Positions 11,310 to 23,100 of a stretch of DNA of 64,000 nucleotides are shown here, piece by piece; within the stretch, counting starts at the first letter, position 1, and each line of letters opens with the position of its first letter. The DNA is from Haemonchus contortus (lineage: Eukaryota > Nematoda > Chromadorea > Rhabditida > Trichostrongylidae): contig LS997565.1 of the NCBI GenBank assembly GCA_000469685.2, forward strand, positions 27,028,645 through 27,092,644. Direction: 5' to 3'. A program made the translations under genes and the position numbers. The notes beneath the pieces are model-generated. The model was not told the origin of the DNA. It saw only the letters and a program-made list of their open reading frames with translations, and did no database searches.

Positions 11310-13560
11310 GTTCAATGTTCATCTGTTTTTACAAAATCTTCAGTTATGATCCATTCATGAAATCTCATAGGAATCAGATCTTGCTCTCCCGTGAGAGTTC
11401 CTCTCTCTAGATTGAAGACGAAGTGTAACTTCGGAAGAACCTTTCATGCAGTGCTGGCCATCTGTAGATGGATGTAGATGGATCATCTGATGGTTTCCCA
11501 TAGGATCGTAATAGGAGGTCAGTCTACCTAATAGGCAAACCTCGTCAGTGAACAGTTAAGGAATTCACGTTATTCATTTTACCCTACCACTTCTCCTGTT
11601 GCTTTCCACACGTCCATGAAACTGGATGTGTTTTTTTTTGTGCTACGTAACCTATGAAGCTAAAACGATTCGGATACAATTCAGAGAGAATTATTGAAGG
11701 AAAAACATACTAGGGCGAAGACGAATCGAACTGAGAACAACAAAGCGCTCATTTGCGACCTGGAAGCAAACGTTAAATAAATGGCAAGAGACGAAATTGT
11801 GAAGAAAAATTCAAAATTTAGCCAGCTGACGACTTCTCAAACAGTATAATTCATACTTAACTTCACTACTATAACTTCATATACTTCTCGAACAGGGCTT
11901 TATATAAGGTCTCGGTGTGGCTCGTCTATTTAGGCCATGCATTAAGCCCGATTACTGAAAGCTATTCATGATTCTCTGCATGACAAAATTTAGACGCACT
12001 AACATTAACATGTCTATTATATTAATGGGAATGCTAGATGTGTAAAGGATACAGTACCTAGATTCAACTCAAGCCGATCACAAAAAGCTATTCATGATTC
12101 CCTGCATGGCAAATTTTAGAAACACCATTAACATGTCTATTATAATGGGAATGTACGCTCTCGATGTGCAAAGGATACGGTACCTGGATTCAACATATTG
12201 AGAATTCCATGCTGGACGGCTCGAGATGAGCGACGGATATAGCGATGCGACGAGAGGAAGTAGCAACATTGCAACGGCAGTCGAGATACTCGCGGAAAGC
12301 TGGGAGGTCGCAAGACCGTGGTGGTGCGTCGCTATCTCAGCGGCCTCGAGAGATATTTGCCGCACACCTATCCAGAGCGTTGTGCAGTGCGCAACCTGTG
12401 GATAACGTACGTGATAACTTCATTCTTTTGGTACGTTTATGCTTGCATTCTCCTGTGAAGTGAAAAAAACCTGAGAAATCCACGCTTAATTCTTGCTAAA
12501 CTAGGGCTGCTTCATACGAGGCAGAAAATTGTGGATCAGCCGAGTATCTCAATTCTGTTACAGGAAGTAGGATAACCAGTACAATTGATAAAACGGTTAC
12601 TCGTTGTAAAAATTTTTCTGGTCAAATAACCTCATCCTGATCCTAACAATCGAAATAGTTTATCCGGCATTTGACTCTTCCTTTTACCAGGTACTTTCAC
12701 GAGGTCACCTGCTGAAATAGCCTCCCAGCTTTCGCGAGCATCTCAACTGCACTTGCACTGTTGCTACTTCCTCCTGTCGCATGGCTACATCCGTCGCTCA
12801 TCTCAGGCGGTCCAGCATGGAATTCACAATGAGTTGAATCTAAGAACTGTATCCTTTACACATTTAGCATTCCCATAAATATAATAGACATGTTGATGTT
12901 AGTGCGTCTAAATTTTGTCATGCAGAGAATCACGAATAACTTTCAGTAATCGGGTTTAATGCATGGTCACAGTGGAACAGCCGCACCAAGACATTAGAAA
13001 CGGCCCTGTATTATAGTGTTTGAGATGATGTCAGCTGTCTAGTTTTGGAATTTTCTTCGCAATTTCGTCTCTTGACATTTATTACACATTTGCTTTAAGG
13101 TTGCAAATGGGCGCTTTGTTACTCTTGATTCGATTCCTCCTCACTCTAGTATGTTTTTCGTTTGATAATCCTCCTATGAAATTGTCGATGCTGTCTAAGT
13201 TGGTATCCGAATCGTACTTCCTTCGTAGGTTGTATATCACAAAAAACACACCCAGATTAATGGACGTGTGGAAAGCAACAGGAGAAGTGGTAGGGTCAAA
13301 AGAATAACGTTATTATTCACTGACAAAAATTGTCTACTAGATATATGTACTGACCTCATATTACTGTTCTATGGGGCGCCATCACCCGATGATCCCTCCA
13401 CAGATGACTAGCACTGCATAAAAGATTCTTCCAAAGTTTCATTTCGCCTTAGACCTAGTGTGGGGATTTCTCCTAAGAGAGCAAACTCTACTCTCCAAGA
13501 GATTTCATGAATGGATCATAGCTTCTGTAAAAACACGTCGGCTCTGTGCAGGCAACTGCA
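11310..13560. repeat. 2.2-kb long inverted repeat (foldback-like element)
   Basis: A left arm (about 11310-12309) and a right arm (about 12719-13560) are inverted copies of one another, diverged but aligning along most of their length, around a unique centre of about 410 bp. Matching landmarks include the CTTTCCACACGTCCATGAAA area at about 11610 with its complement at about 13260, and GAGGAAGTAGCAACA at about 12255 with its complement at about 12765. The left arm is longer because a unit of about 120 bp is duplicated inside it. No transposase is seen. It may be a foldback transposon or an old inverted segmental duplication. Confidence 0.75.
11955..12196. repeat. imperfect tandem duplication, unit about 120 bp
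   Basis: The stretch beginning AAAGCTATTCATGATTC and ending near GGATTCAAC occurs twice in direct orientation, the second copy starting at about 12085. The right arm of the surrounding inverted repeat has only one inverted copy, so the duplication arose after the arms formed or was lost from one arm. Confidence 0.75.
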
Positions 13561-14740
13561 AGCGAATTTCGTGGAGAGTGGTCTCATTTTGTGGAGAAGC
13601 TGGAGTTGGGTCCATCATGTCCAGAATCCAATCCAGAGAACTGTGCAACCAGAAGGCTCTCTTCTCGGAAATCTCTGACCACTTCTGGTTGGCTGGGCCA
13701 GCTTATGTGTGCCACTGTCCAATGACATGGCTACACACAATGATGAATTTCAATATTAAGCTCCGGAGACAAAGTTCAAGTTTGAAATTGCCTGGTTTTT
13801 AAAACTACAGGATCATCCTCAACCATTATGTAGCATTTCAGTTACGTTCAGCCAAGAACCCTGCTTTTGCGCCTGATCATTCGTCGAGAATGATTATGAT
13901 CACACGACGTCATCAAGCTTTATTCACGTGGGAGTAGCGCGTTTTGTCAGTGTATCACGTCAAAGGTATTTTACACAGCAAAATCGTAGTCTAGTTCGGT
14001 CCATAGAAAGGCAATGTATAACATACCGATGACAGCAGACTTACCCTTATCACTATCTTGTTCCACAAAATTTACTATTCCTGAGGCCGAAACGTGGCAA
14101 TTCTTCAACGGATCGGTCTGGACTATATGTGACCTCTACGAGCTATTACTAGATTTCCAACCAGAAGAGTTTGGTGTGGCTCTTTACATGCATGACCACC
14201 GGAGCCGTACATTCGGAGTTGGTTCGGGAGCTTTCATACTTAGTTCCTCTTCGAGTTCTGCTTTTCTATGATTAGAAGGAGCGTCTGTAGAAGCGAAAAT
14301 CCTTCTAGGTTTAGTTTAAAAAGATATAGTGAACAAACGACCTAGTGAAATCCGGGGTAGGGAAGAAAGACTTCATGAAAGGCTCTAGGTATAGCATAGC
14401 GAGTTTTAAATAAAGCGGTTAATTGTGACACATTGGATATAGGGCCTCGAAGTTCTTCTTATAAAGTCAAAGCTGCGATAAACACTAGGCTATTCACGAC
14501 GGTTACCATACAAGCGGCTGGCGAGAATTCCACCTTACGGCTGATAGGCAACTCGTTTGAACGATCTTTCACTCAAAGCTGATACTAGCCAACATTGGCA
14601 ACTCTCAGGGGGATTTACAGTGTAATGTCATTTATGAGAAAACTCGTTACGCAATACTACAAGTCAGTTGGTATTGCATTTTTCAGAACCCTGTTCTAAA
14701 AGGGAACGAAGTCTGCGGCATGGTTCAATCCCGGCTTTTT
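13561..14740. other. spacer with no recognised gene
   Basis: Two moderately long frames (13458-13802 and 14014-14271, both +) overlap or lie in this stretch. The first overlaps the inverted repeat arm and neither has a recognisable domain. No exon chain was found. Confidence 0.4.
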
Positions 14741-14973
14741 GGCATACGCCTCCTCATTCAACATACATTCAAAATTGTACTGGCGGATTGCGTATGTGGC
14801 CTATACAATGACTTGAGATGGTCAACCATTCTGCATGCCAGAGTTCTTATGCTCCCAGACAGCTGTGGCGTCAATCATATGACCGAGGAATGATGGAAAG
14901 TATTTCATTCTTGACTCGAACCGGGATTCGAATCGTGGACCGTGATAGTACGCCACTTGCCACCACAACACCT
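14741..14973 (-). mobile_element. tRNA-Val-derived SINE, copy 1
   Basis: On the minus strand the 5' end reads TGTTGTGGTGGCAAGTGGC (A-box region) followed by ACGATTCGAATCCCGG (B-box) and a body with CATTGTATAGGCCACATACG, matching the better copy at 30327-30595. The anticodon region is degenerate. It is an old retroposed copy. Confidence 0.65.
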
Positions 14974-16017
14974 AATTATCTTTTACTTTCTATTTAGTTT
15001 TGGTTGTTTTATGATTTTACTCACATACGATTATAGAAACCTTGGAACGGACTCATTTTTCGTAGTGGGTTGCTCAGAAGAAACTGAAATTAGCAGTTTT
15101 TGGGAGCGATTTTCAAAATCGCTGAATCATCAAAATTTTGCAATTGTTCTGAGAACTCGAACGCCTCTGTGATACATCAAAGACATATACTTGTACTATG
15201 TTGAAAACTGGAAGCGCTTATTTATAAATGTATTTTTTAATTAATTTGAACATGGATTGTAAGATGAAGCAATTTTGGCTTATTTCAATATTTTACTTCC
15301 ACCGTGGGCAAACAGCCGCTGATTTTTCTCTCGGTATACATAAAACATAAGGAAGAGATATCTTAATGCAGAGCATATATTAAAAATGAATAATTGTAAC
15401 GACATAGAATCTTATTAACTTCCTCAACGAAGTGTAAGCGGACACTTTTGAAACGAGTTTTGAAATTTGGGTTGCTATGATGCTCACTTTTCAACTTGGC
15501 ACTGATTTATGTGGGTTAAAAATAATTTTTATTTATTTCGAGACCCGACTGTGCACTTCGAATGTTCATCCTCCATAGTAAAGCAGCAGAACCCACAGAC
15601 CCATTACAATCTCGTTTGCATACAATGAAAATCGATGACAGCTAATACATCCAATATCCATCCAGATATCTTATTCACAAACGTTCAACGCAACAGTTAC
15701 ATAAACAAAATTGTTGAGCGTACAAATGCATGATATGGCTCTGAAATAAATCTGCAGTGTATATTGCGTGTTTTCATGAACATAGCGTGGGTATCCACAT
15801 TACAGACATATAAAAATGAAGTGATCAAGTGAGGGTGGCAAATGTTTTCCCTAGTAGTGTGCGGCAGTGGTTTCGCGACGATCACCGTAATCATCCACTT
15901 TGATTTCGAAAGTTCCACTTACATTGCACTCCGACAAGCGGCGGTTACGGCAAACGTATTCATGTGCCTCAGCATGCAATGTGAATTTTTACTGTGATTA
16001 TTGAGCAAATGGATAAG

Positions 16018-16048
<31 letters not shown>

Positions 16049-17007
16049 TATATATATGTAATATATATTATATTACTCGTCGCTCAAAGTAATTCTTCGA
16101 TTCATGCAAAAAAGGTGAACTTCGTTTGGAATCGCTACACATATCTGCAATTTCATGTGATAGGGACTATGCTGTTTTGATAAAGGGATGTCTCGGTTTC
16201 CCTCGATAAACTCATGATATGCCATAGCTTTTTAAAACGCCACGATTTCTATTTAGCCCAGCATTTCGGGAAGGGCCTCGAAAGGTTTTTTTGTGTCAAC
16301 TTAGTTGCATGTGTGGATACGTCAAATGGCTCCACTACATAACTTTTCTGAAGGCTACGTAAACGACAATCCAGGAATTTGTTGATGTCATGTATTTGTC
16401 TACCACTGGAGCTGCCACTGCCCGGATGAAAGAAATGAACAAGTTACTGCCCATATACATCTGGACATTTGACGACCATGAAGACTGCCGCTAGTACAAT
16501 AGTTGGAGTTTTTACAGTGGATTTCAGTGGAAAAAAGGATCCTCTTATCGCTCATACAAAGGGAGACCGCTAGGCCACAATGGCTCGCGACAGTGACGAA
16601 TGGGTACTTTGCGGAGAACGTCCGTTGCGCGCGTCCGTCGAAAGTTGGTCACCCCTCCCACTTCGTGCGCGGCGCCCCACGCCGAGGTCTCGAGATGACA
16701 TCATAGTACCATCAAGTATCGGTGAATGACTTGCATTTGTCTGTGTTATCTACTCTTTGAAATGACTGCCGTGGACCAAGCACAAAGCGTATGCTCCACT
16801 GACACTTGCGACGTCTGTCAAGTATCGCGGGCTGACTCGCCGCGTGCGACGGCTGCGGCGTGACCTAGTTTGGACGGATGCGCGCAACAAAGCGCACCCA
16901 CCAATCCAGGTCATCCTCCTTCTATTATTGTTTGAACGCAATCTATACCACTACACCTATCAAAACACTAGCAGTTACATGCTCATGCTAAGAACCTAAT
17001 CAGTCGG
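14974..17007. other. spacer with microsatellite
   Basis: No gene is recognised. It contains the TA-repeat tract at 16018-16074 and a GC-rich patch at about 16600-16900 with short open frames on both strands that I cannot assign. Confidence 0.45.
16018..16074. repeat. TA-rich microsatellite
   Basis: An imperfect run of alternating TA, about 57 bp, broken by a few AA, TT and G interruptions. It is self-complementary and could extrude as a cruciform. Confidence 0.9.
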
Positions 17008-17013
17008 TTTTAT
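17008..17013 (-). terminator. candidate polyadenylation signal of FMO gene
   Basis: AATAAA on the minus strand, 150 nt downstream of the FMO stop codon. It is the first good match after the stop. Confidence 0.55.
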
Positions 17014-17162
17014 TGGACTGTCGAGAATGATTTCAGATATAGATTTCATGATTTGTAAACGTAAAAAGGACAATGCTGAAGAAGCCTTCGCGATGCCTCC
17101 TGATTACATCAACCTGAAGATTTTCTGATCAATGGTGATCAAAGACTAAAAGCCAGGCTATT

Positions 17163-20100
17163 TTATAGAGATAGAATAAGGAGCAAAACAATCAGAATCG
17201 ACGCAAGTGTAACGTATCCATAGAATCCACTGTTTGATTTGTAGCGGTTCGAGTTGGTGGCCTGAAAGGTTGGAAGAGATTGAACACTGCAAATCACCAA
17301 ATTATAAACTGAAAAAAACGAAGAAACGAGTAACCGGAAAGACGGTGCTGTGCGTATCTCCGAGAAAAAACTCACTTACAGTAGTAGTAGCCTTTTGAGT
17401 AGAGTTTTGGAAACACTGTACACTTATAATTCAACGCCAAGAGGTGACCGCAAGATAGATTCCTAACATTAGTCTAGGACAGAAAAAACTGAAACAGGTA
17501 GACAAGTTCTCTTTAAGAGGAAACACTTCCTTTGAACCCTCTTTGTGATGTCAAGGAGTGCAATCGTGTGTTCTTCCTATAGATTTTGGCTTGCCTGGAT
17601 TGATATCATGATAAGCCGAAATGACGAGGTGTAATAAGTCTAGTCTGTGGAGACAAGGTGTGATAAATCTAGTCATCCTGTCACTTGGCAAAGACAAAGA
17701 CAAGGCCTTTGAATCGTTAGTGGGACAAGGGCAACGGAAACTATACTCACCAATCATAACTACTCATTTTATATACAGTCAAAAACTCTCTGCCACGGAT
17801 GCGACAGTGGCCGCTGGGCGCTCCGCGCGCCTTGCCTTTCTTCGAATGGTATGATCTGTCCACGCTTGCCTGCTACCGCTAATAACAGGCAATCGTCAAC
17901 TGGTCCGTGTAGCCGGCTAACGGTTCCCCCTGTTCTTGCGGACAACGGAGCGCCAGTATAAGCCCGACCAACATCCAACCTGCTCCCTGGCAAGAGCAAC
18001 TATGTAACTCATTGGATGCCGATCCCGAGGGAGATAAGCAGATGTAGGACCGCTTTATCATCTCAACGTTTCAAACAAATCTTCGTCTTCAAATGCCTGA
18101 AAGTGGTTTAAAGCTCCTGATCTGAAGCTCACCCGACCAAGCGCTCAAACGCGCTAGACCAGTTGCACATATCCCGCAAATTCGAACACTAAATTATCCC
18201 AGCCAGAGAATCAGACTTTTGCGGTTCCACCACCTATGTCGTCCGACTCGATTTTGTGAACAAGAAGGACAAATGAGACCCTATCGACGGTCGTTACATA
18301 ATAGTAAACGACTTTTCCAGCAGTGTTTTTGTTCTACATTTAGGATTGGTTGGAAATTAATCAGAGATCGATACACCTCCAACTCCAAGTCCAAAATTGG
18401 AGACAGAAGCAAAAGAATTTATTCATTATAAAAACTATCAGCACCTATGCACCGCCTCGCAAATGTACTGACGATTGGATGACCTTGAAAACGTTGTATT
18501 TTTGGAAGTTCTGTACCCTCTCAGTGGATTCATCGGGGATCGCAACATACTCTGCGCACTAACCAAACCTCATTCTCCGCTGATACCAAATAGAACTTTT
18601 CAGATTGTTCTAAGGCTCCCATCTACTCTTCGAGCCTTTCGAAAACTCATTCTGTTTTCCCCCTAACCTCGGCTGGCTTTCACGAAATGGCACCGCCGTT
18701 GTTCTTGACTACCTTCACAAAATCGCTGTCATAGGTAGCCCGATGAAGGATTTGGTCAGTGATAAAGCAAATTTCTTTGCTCCTCCACAATTGGACCTCT
18801 CTGACAGGACCTTATTTCCGTATTATTTGATTTCGCTGCGGTAGCCGTTCAAGCTTCTTGCAGGTTTTGTAGACAGGAACCCAGAGCTCTCTTTTTGCCA
18901 GCACTTCTGGATGACTTTCTTCTAACTCACTGCTAGCTTGGTTTTATCAAGGGAGGAGATAGGCTAAGAGGAGACAAAGTAACGCAATTCTCGACTGCCT
19001 CCGGATTTCCCATATGGCTCCCCCTTACGCACAGACGGTCGCCGGAGATCTGGAACCGCTTTTCGCTGAATACCCTTTAGGGTTTTCGTCATCGGCTTTC
19101 ACCACCATATCCCCCTCCCCGTTTTTGCCCTTTGTTTTTTGGCAAGCTCATCCTACCTCTACTAGGAGAGGTCCGTGCTCCAGACCTTCACCAAGCAGTG
19201 CTCGTATGCCACGCAGTTTTGAGAGACCACCTCCCTGCGAAAGCATGATCGACTTCAGTTTGTCTCTCTGCAGTTCACCTTTTGAGGCTCGCTTTTCTCA
19301 CAGACCCTCGCAGCCATGATTCCATCACAGATCCCTATGACAACGGATACAGATTCTGTGAGGGACCCTGCCACTGCTTTGAAACCATAGCTTGCTTTGA
19401 TGTCTGCTACGTTGTAGTAGAACTTTGCGCCTTTCCAATTTCTATGACCTTTTTGCCCCGATTAGGACTAACTTCTTTTACTGAGGCCGTTCACTCCTCC
19501 TCAGATGCACCACCTTTGCATGACATGGTTTCTGACTCGAAAGTAATCAAACTTCGAGGTGGAACCAGAGGTTAAATGGAAGAAAAATTATTGTGTTTGA
19601 GAATGCTCAAATTGATGACTAATTGTCGCCTAGGTCGAGCCAAGCCTTAAAACATGAGTCTGAGTTTTTAGATAATTTCATTTCATAGTGATAAGCCACT
19701 ACATTGAACATTTGCTAACTTTAATCGTCCCGTGCATCTGTCTTCTGCTATTTATCCTTTGAATAGGAGTCTGGGTATATATTTCCCTTCTCAATTTCGC
19801 TTCATAGAAGTGATCAGTACATTTTTGAGACAGCCTGTATATGCACATTGTTGCTAAATCGATGTTTTCGAGTTGTAACAAATGTGATATGTTGTTAAAT
19901 AGCTATGTATTAACAACTTTCAGACAGGCCCCGATCCACGAACTCTTTACGTAGAAAAAAGCTCAGCTGTGCAGGGCAAACTTGTAACAGAGAGAGGAGA
20001 AATATGGGTAATGGCTTTGTTAGTGAATTCGTTCCAAGTTCGAATCAAAGTCAATGGCAAACAGAGTAATGTAGCAAACAATCAGCATCTATTTATACAT

Positions 20101-23100
20101 CGTTGCCAATGCAAAGCAAGCTCCTGAAATTCGTCGGCACTCACACACTGTTGCCAATTCGAAGTAGGTTTCTGAACTCCAGCCAAACAGATTTCTGGCG
20201 TTGCTGAGCTGATGAATTGTTGTGAACAATTTTCGGACAGGCTTTCATTCTCGACTTCTTTACCTTCTAGAATTTAATTAGGATTTGATGGACAAATTCG
20301 TGGAAGAAATGTCTGATGAGCGACGAAAAATTTCGTGGCCCTGCTTTTTCAAAGATCTGACAGTTGTGACCGAAATGTGGTGTCAGACATTGTAGCTTCT
20401 ACAGTCACTTGATTTTTGCGGAATCCATAGCATCTTATTCTTCAACGCCCCGATTCATTCAAATGAGCCTTTAATGGCCATCCCAAGATCTGCGTCGCGT
20501 GCTGAGATGCTTCAGTCCAATATCCTTGTTCACAGTTACTCGTCGTCGACCTTATGAGAAGATTCTTGACGGCGTGAAACCGCCGAAAAGAAAAAAAATC
20601 GATCACCTAGCATGGCCACTCGCTGGACAACCAGTAAATACTCGCCGACGGCTTTTTCGTCAAGTTCCTTCGGTGGCAGTGGGAATTGAATGGAGTTTGT
20701 CGAGCCGAAATTCACTCGCATACTATTTGGCGAGCGCCGTTTGTCGCATAAAATGAGAAATGGAGCTGTCACAGAATGTATACAGAGAACTGTGGAAGCT
20801 ATCACTAGGCTAAAACTGTTACAGTAGCGCTCAAGAGCTTTCAGCCGAATGTTTCTTTGCTCGTACTTTTCAATCGCAACTCCTCTCCTACTGGAACTAA
20901 TCATGCGAAATTTCGGTATGTGTAGCATGGGTGCATTGTAAATACTTACCGCTATTAACCTGCAATCTGATCATATTACAGTATTCTGTAGAGCTTGAAC
21001 TCAAGATCAACGGGAAATACAAATGATGGTCCTTTTGGGATTTCTCTGCTTTCTGTCATGTCTAAAGTGTACGAGCGCTCAGGCAGAACACCATAGATGA
21101 GAAAAACGCACATAAGGTGCGAATAACTGCAGACGTCAATGAATTCGCTTTAGCGAAAACTGCCACCGCAACAAACACCTTGCTCTAGTTATGTAGTTAC
21201 TGCTGCTTTGCCGTCAAGTAGTGTTGGATAGCGTGAAATATCCTTTAGTTAAACATATCCCAAAGTCCCGCAATTTGCTCCACCAAGAATAAAGCTATGA
21301 TCGAAAAAGTGTAAGAACTTCCGACCGAAGACTTTTGAGCGCTGCTGTAGCAATTTCTTGCAGAAGGTATTCTCTAAGTGGCGCTTGGATGAGTAGGGGG
21401 ACGTTCGATGCATGCGACTCCGTGTGCGCGCGGCAAATTGCGCGGCGAAACTCGCGATGATTCAAACAACTCCTGCGCCTAACATTGGGGCACAAACTTG
21501 AAGTAGCGTACTTCAGTAAGATCGGACAATCCTACTAACCTAATTTACCTCAAATTTGGACCGCAATGATAAACGCTGCAGTCGTCCAATTCGCACCGAA
21601 TTCCGCCGCGCAGTTTGCCGCGCGCACCCAGAATCGCACGAATCGACACACACTCGGGTGAGTATCATATCATTATGGACACCTCCAATCGGAACGCTCA
21701 AACACGGCGAAAAAAGTAGGTTCTATATTCCTGGTCTAGGTTTCACCGTGGATAAAATTTTTTATATTCCCAACCAGTTCCAGAGAGCAGCCGATGAATA
21801 AATCGCATGCTGCAAATTAGCAATTAATCAAATCATTTTTTCCAGGCATCTAAGCACTATAATTCAATCAAATCACTTTGAAGCGTTGCATGTCGTTATC
21901 AACTGGATAGCTAGTGCCCCATTTAACTGCCACTTCTGTAAGTTTAGTGAACAAAACGAGCGGTTTAGCGTTATCGGTTGATAGGCGTCTCGCACCAGAA
22001 ACTACAAATTGACACACCTGGTGATAGGAAATTTCCTTGCAATCTTTGATGCTTTTGCGGGATCGAATGGAACACCCTTACCTTGAATACCCTCTCATCA
22101 ACCTTCATTATCGCATCTCGAGCTCCAGACCAAGGATGAGGACCTTGTAGTCGATACTCATATGGAACGCATGGACCGAAATAGACCTGAAAGGATTTTG
22201 AGTTGAACAAAAGTGCATAGTTGTTCGCAACTTTAACCTAGCGCTAAAGCAATCCAAGACGCCAGCATTCACGCCATCCCCTCCCCCCTGAAAGGAAGAA
22301 TGAGAGACGCAAAGAATAATGTCGCTGATTACCACTAAAGCCATTTCTAAATTTCTGATTCAGGACGGCTGGGCTGGGATAACGGTTTATGGTCCATAAA
22401 ATTTTTTTTCAGTGGTTTAGTGTCAATGGAAATGCCAAGTCACGTAGGATAGCCTCTATGTATATGCCGACCACGTTAATGACAAATTGCTTGAAGGGCT
22501 AGTACATAGATGTCCCAGGATGAACACAATATCAAATACAGGGCGTTTCATAATTATAAGGTCACCCTCGATTTTTGCGATTCTGGAGAAAGCAGCCGGA
22601 ATGGAATTTTTTGGCTAACGTAGAAAGATTCCTCATCACATTGTACCTCCGTACTCAAATTTTGGTCGCAATATCCTTCACCTCAAATTTTTTTTATCAA
22701 TTTTTTAGAGATGGTGACGGCTTTTGCACCGTTTCATAATTATAAGGTCACCATGAGAAAGTAAATTATTTAAAACATTGGTGGCATATGCACAACACTT
22801 AATAATCTATAGCTCCTCCTTGTTTAAGAGCAACATCAAAGAGTCTGCGTGGCATACTAGAAACTAGGTTTCGAAGACGTTCCTCATCGATTGCTTTGAT
22901 AACTGCCCACTTCAGCTCTTCTATGCCCTGGAACTGATTCGCATAAACCTGACTGACGATTATGCCCCAGATATGTTCCATCGGATTGAGATCGGGACTG
23001 CAGGCTGGCCATGGAAGTACGCTTATTTATTGGCATTGCAGCCACTCATCCGTTGCACGGTTCACATGAATGGAGGCGTTGTCTCGTTGAAAGGCATAGT

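Noticed and set aside
18680..19580. A retrotransposon polyprotein fragment on the minus strand
   Set aside because: Some frames are open for short stretches, but no catalytic motif or domain order could be recognised.
20536..20928. 130-codon minus-strand frame
   Set aside because: It partly overlaps MITE copy A, has no domain, and lies within an FMO intron.
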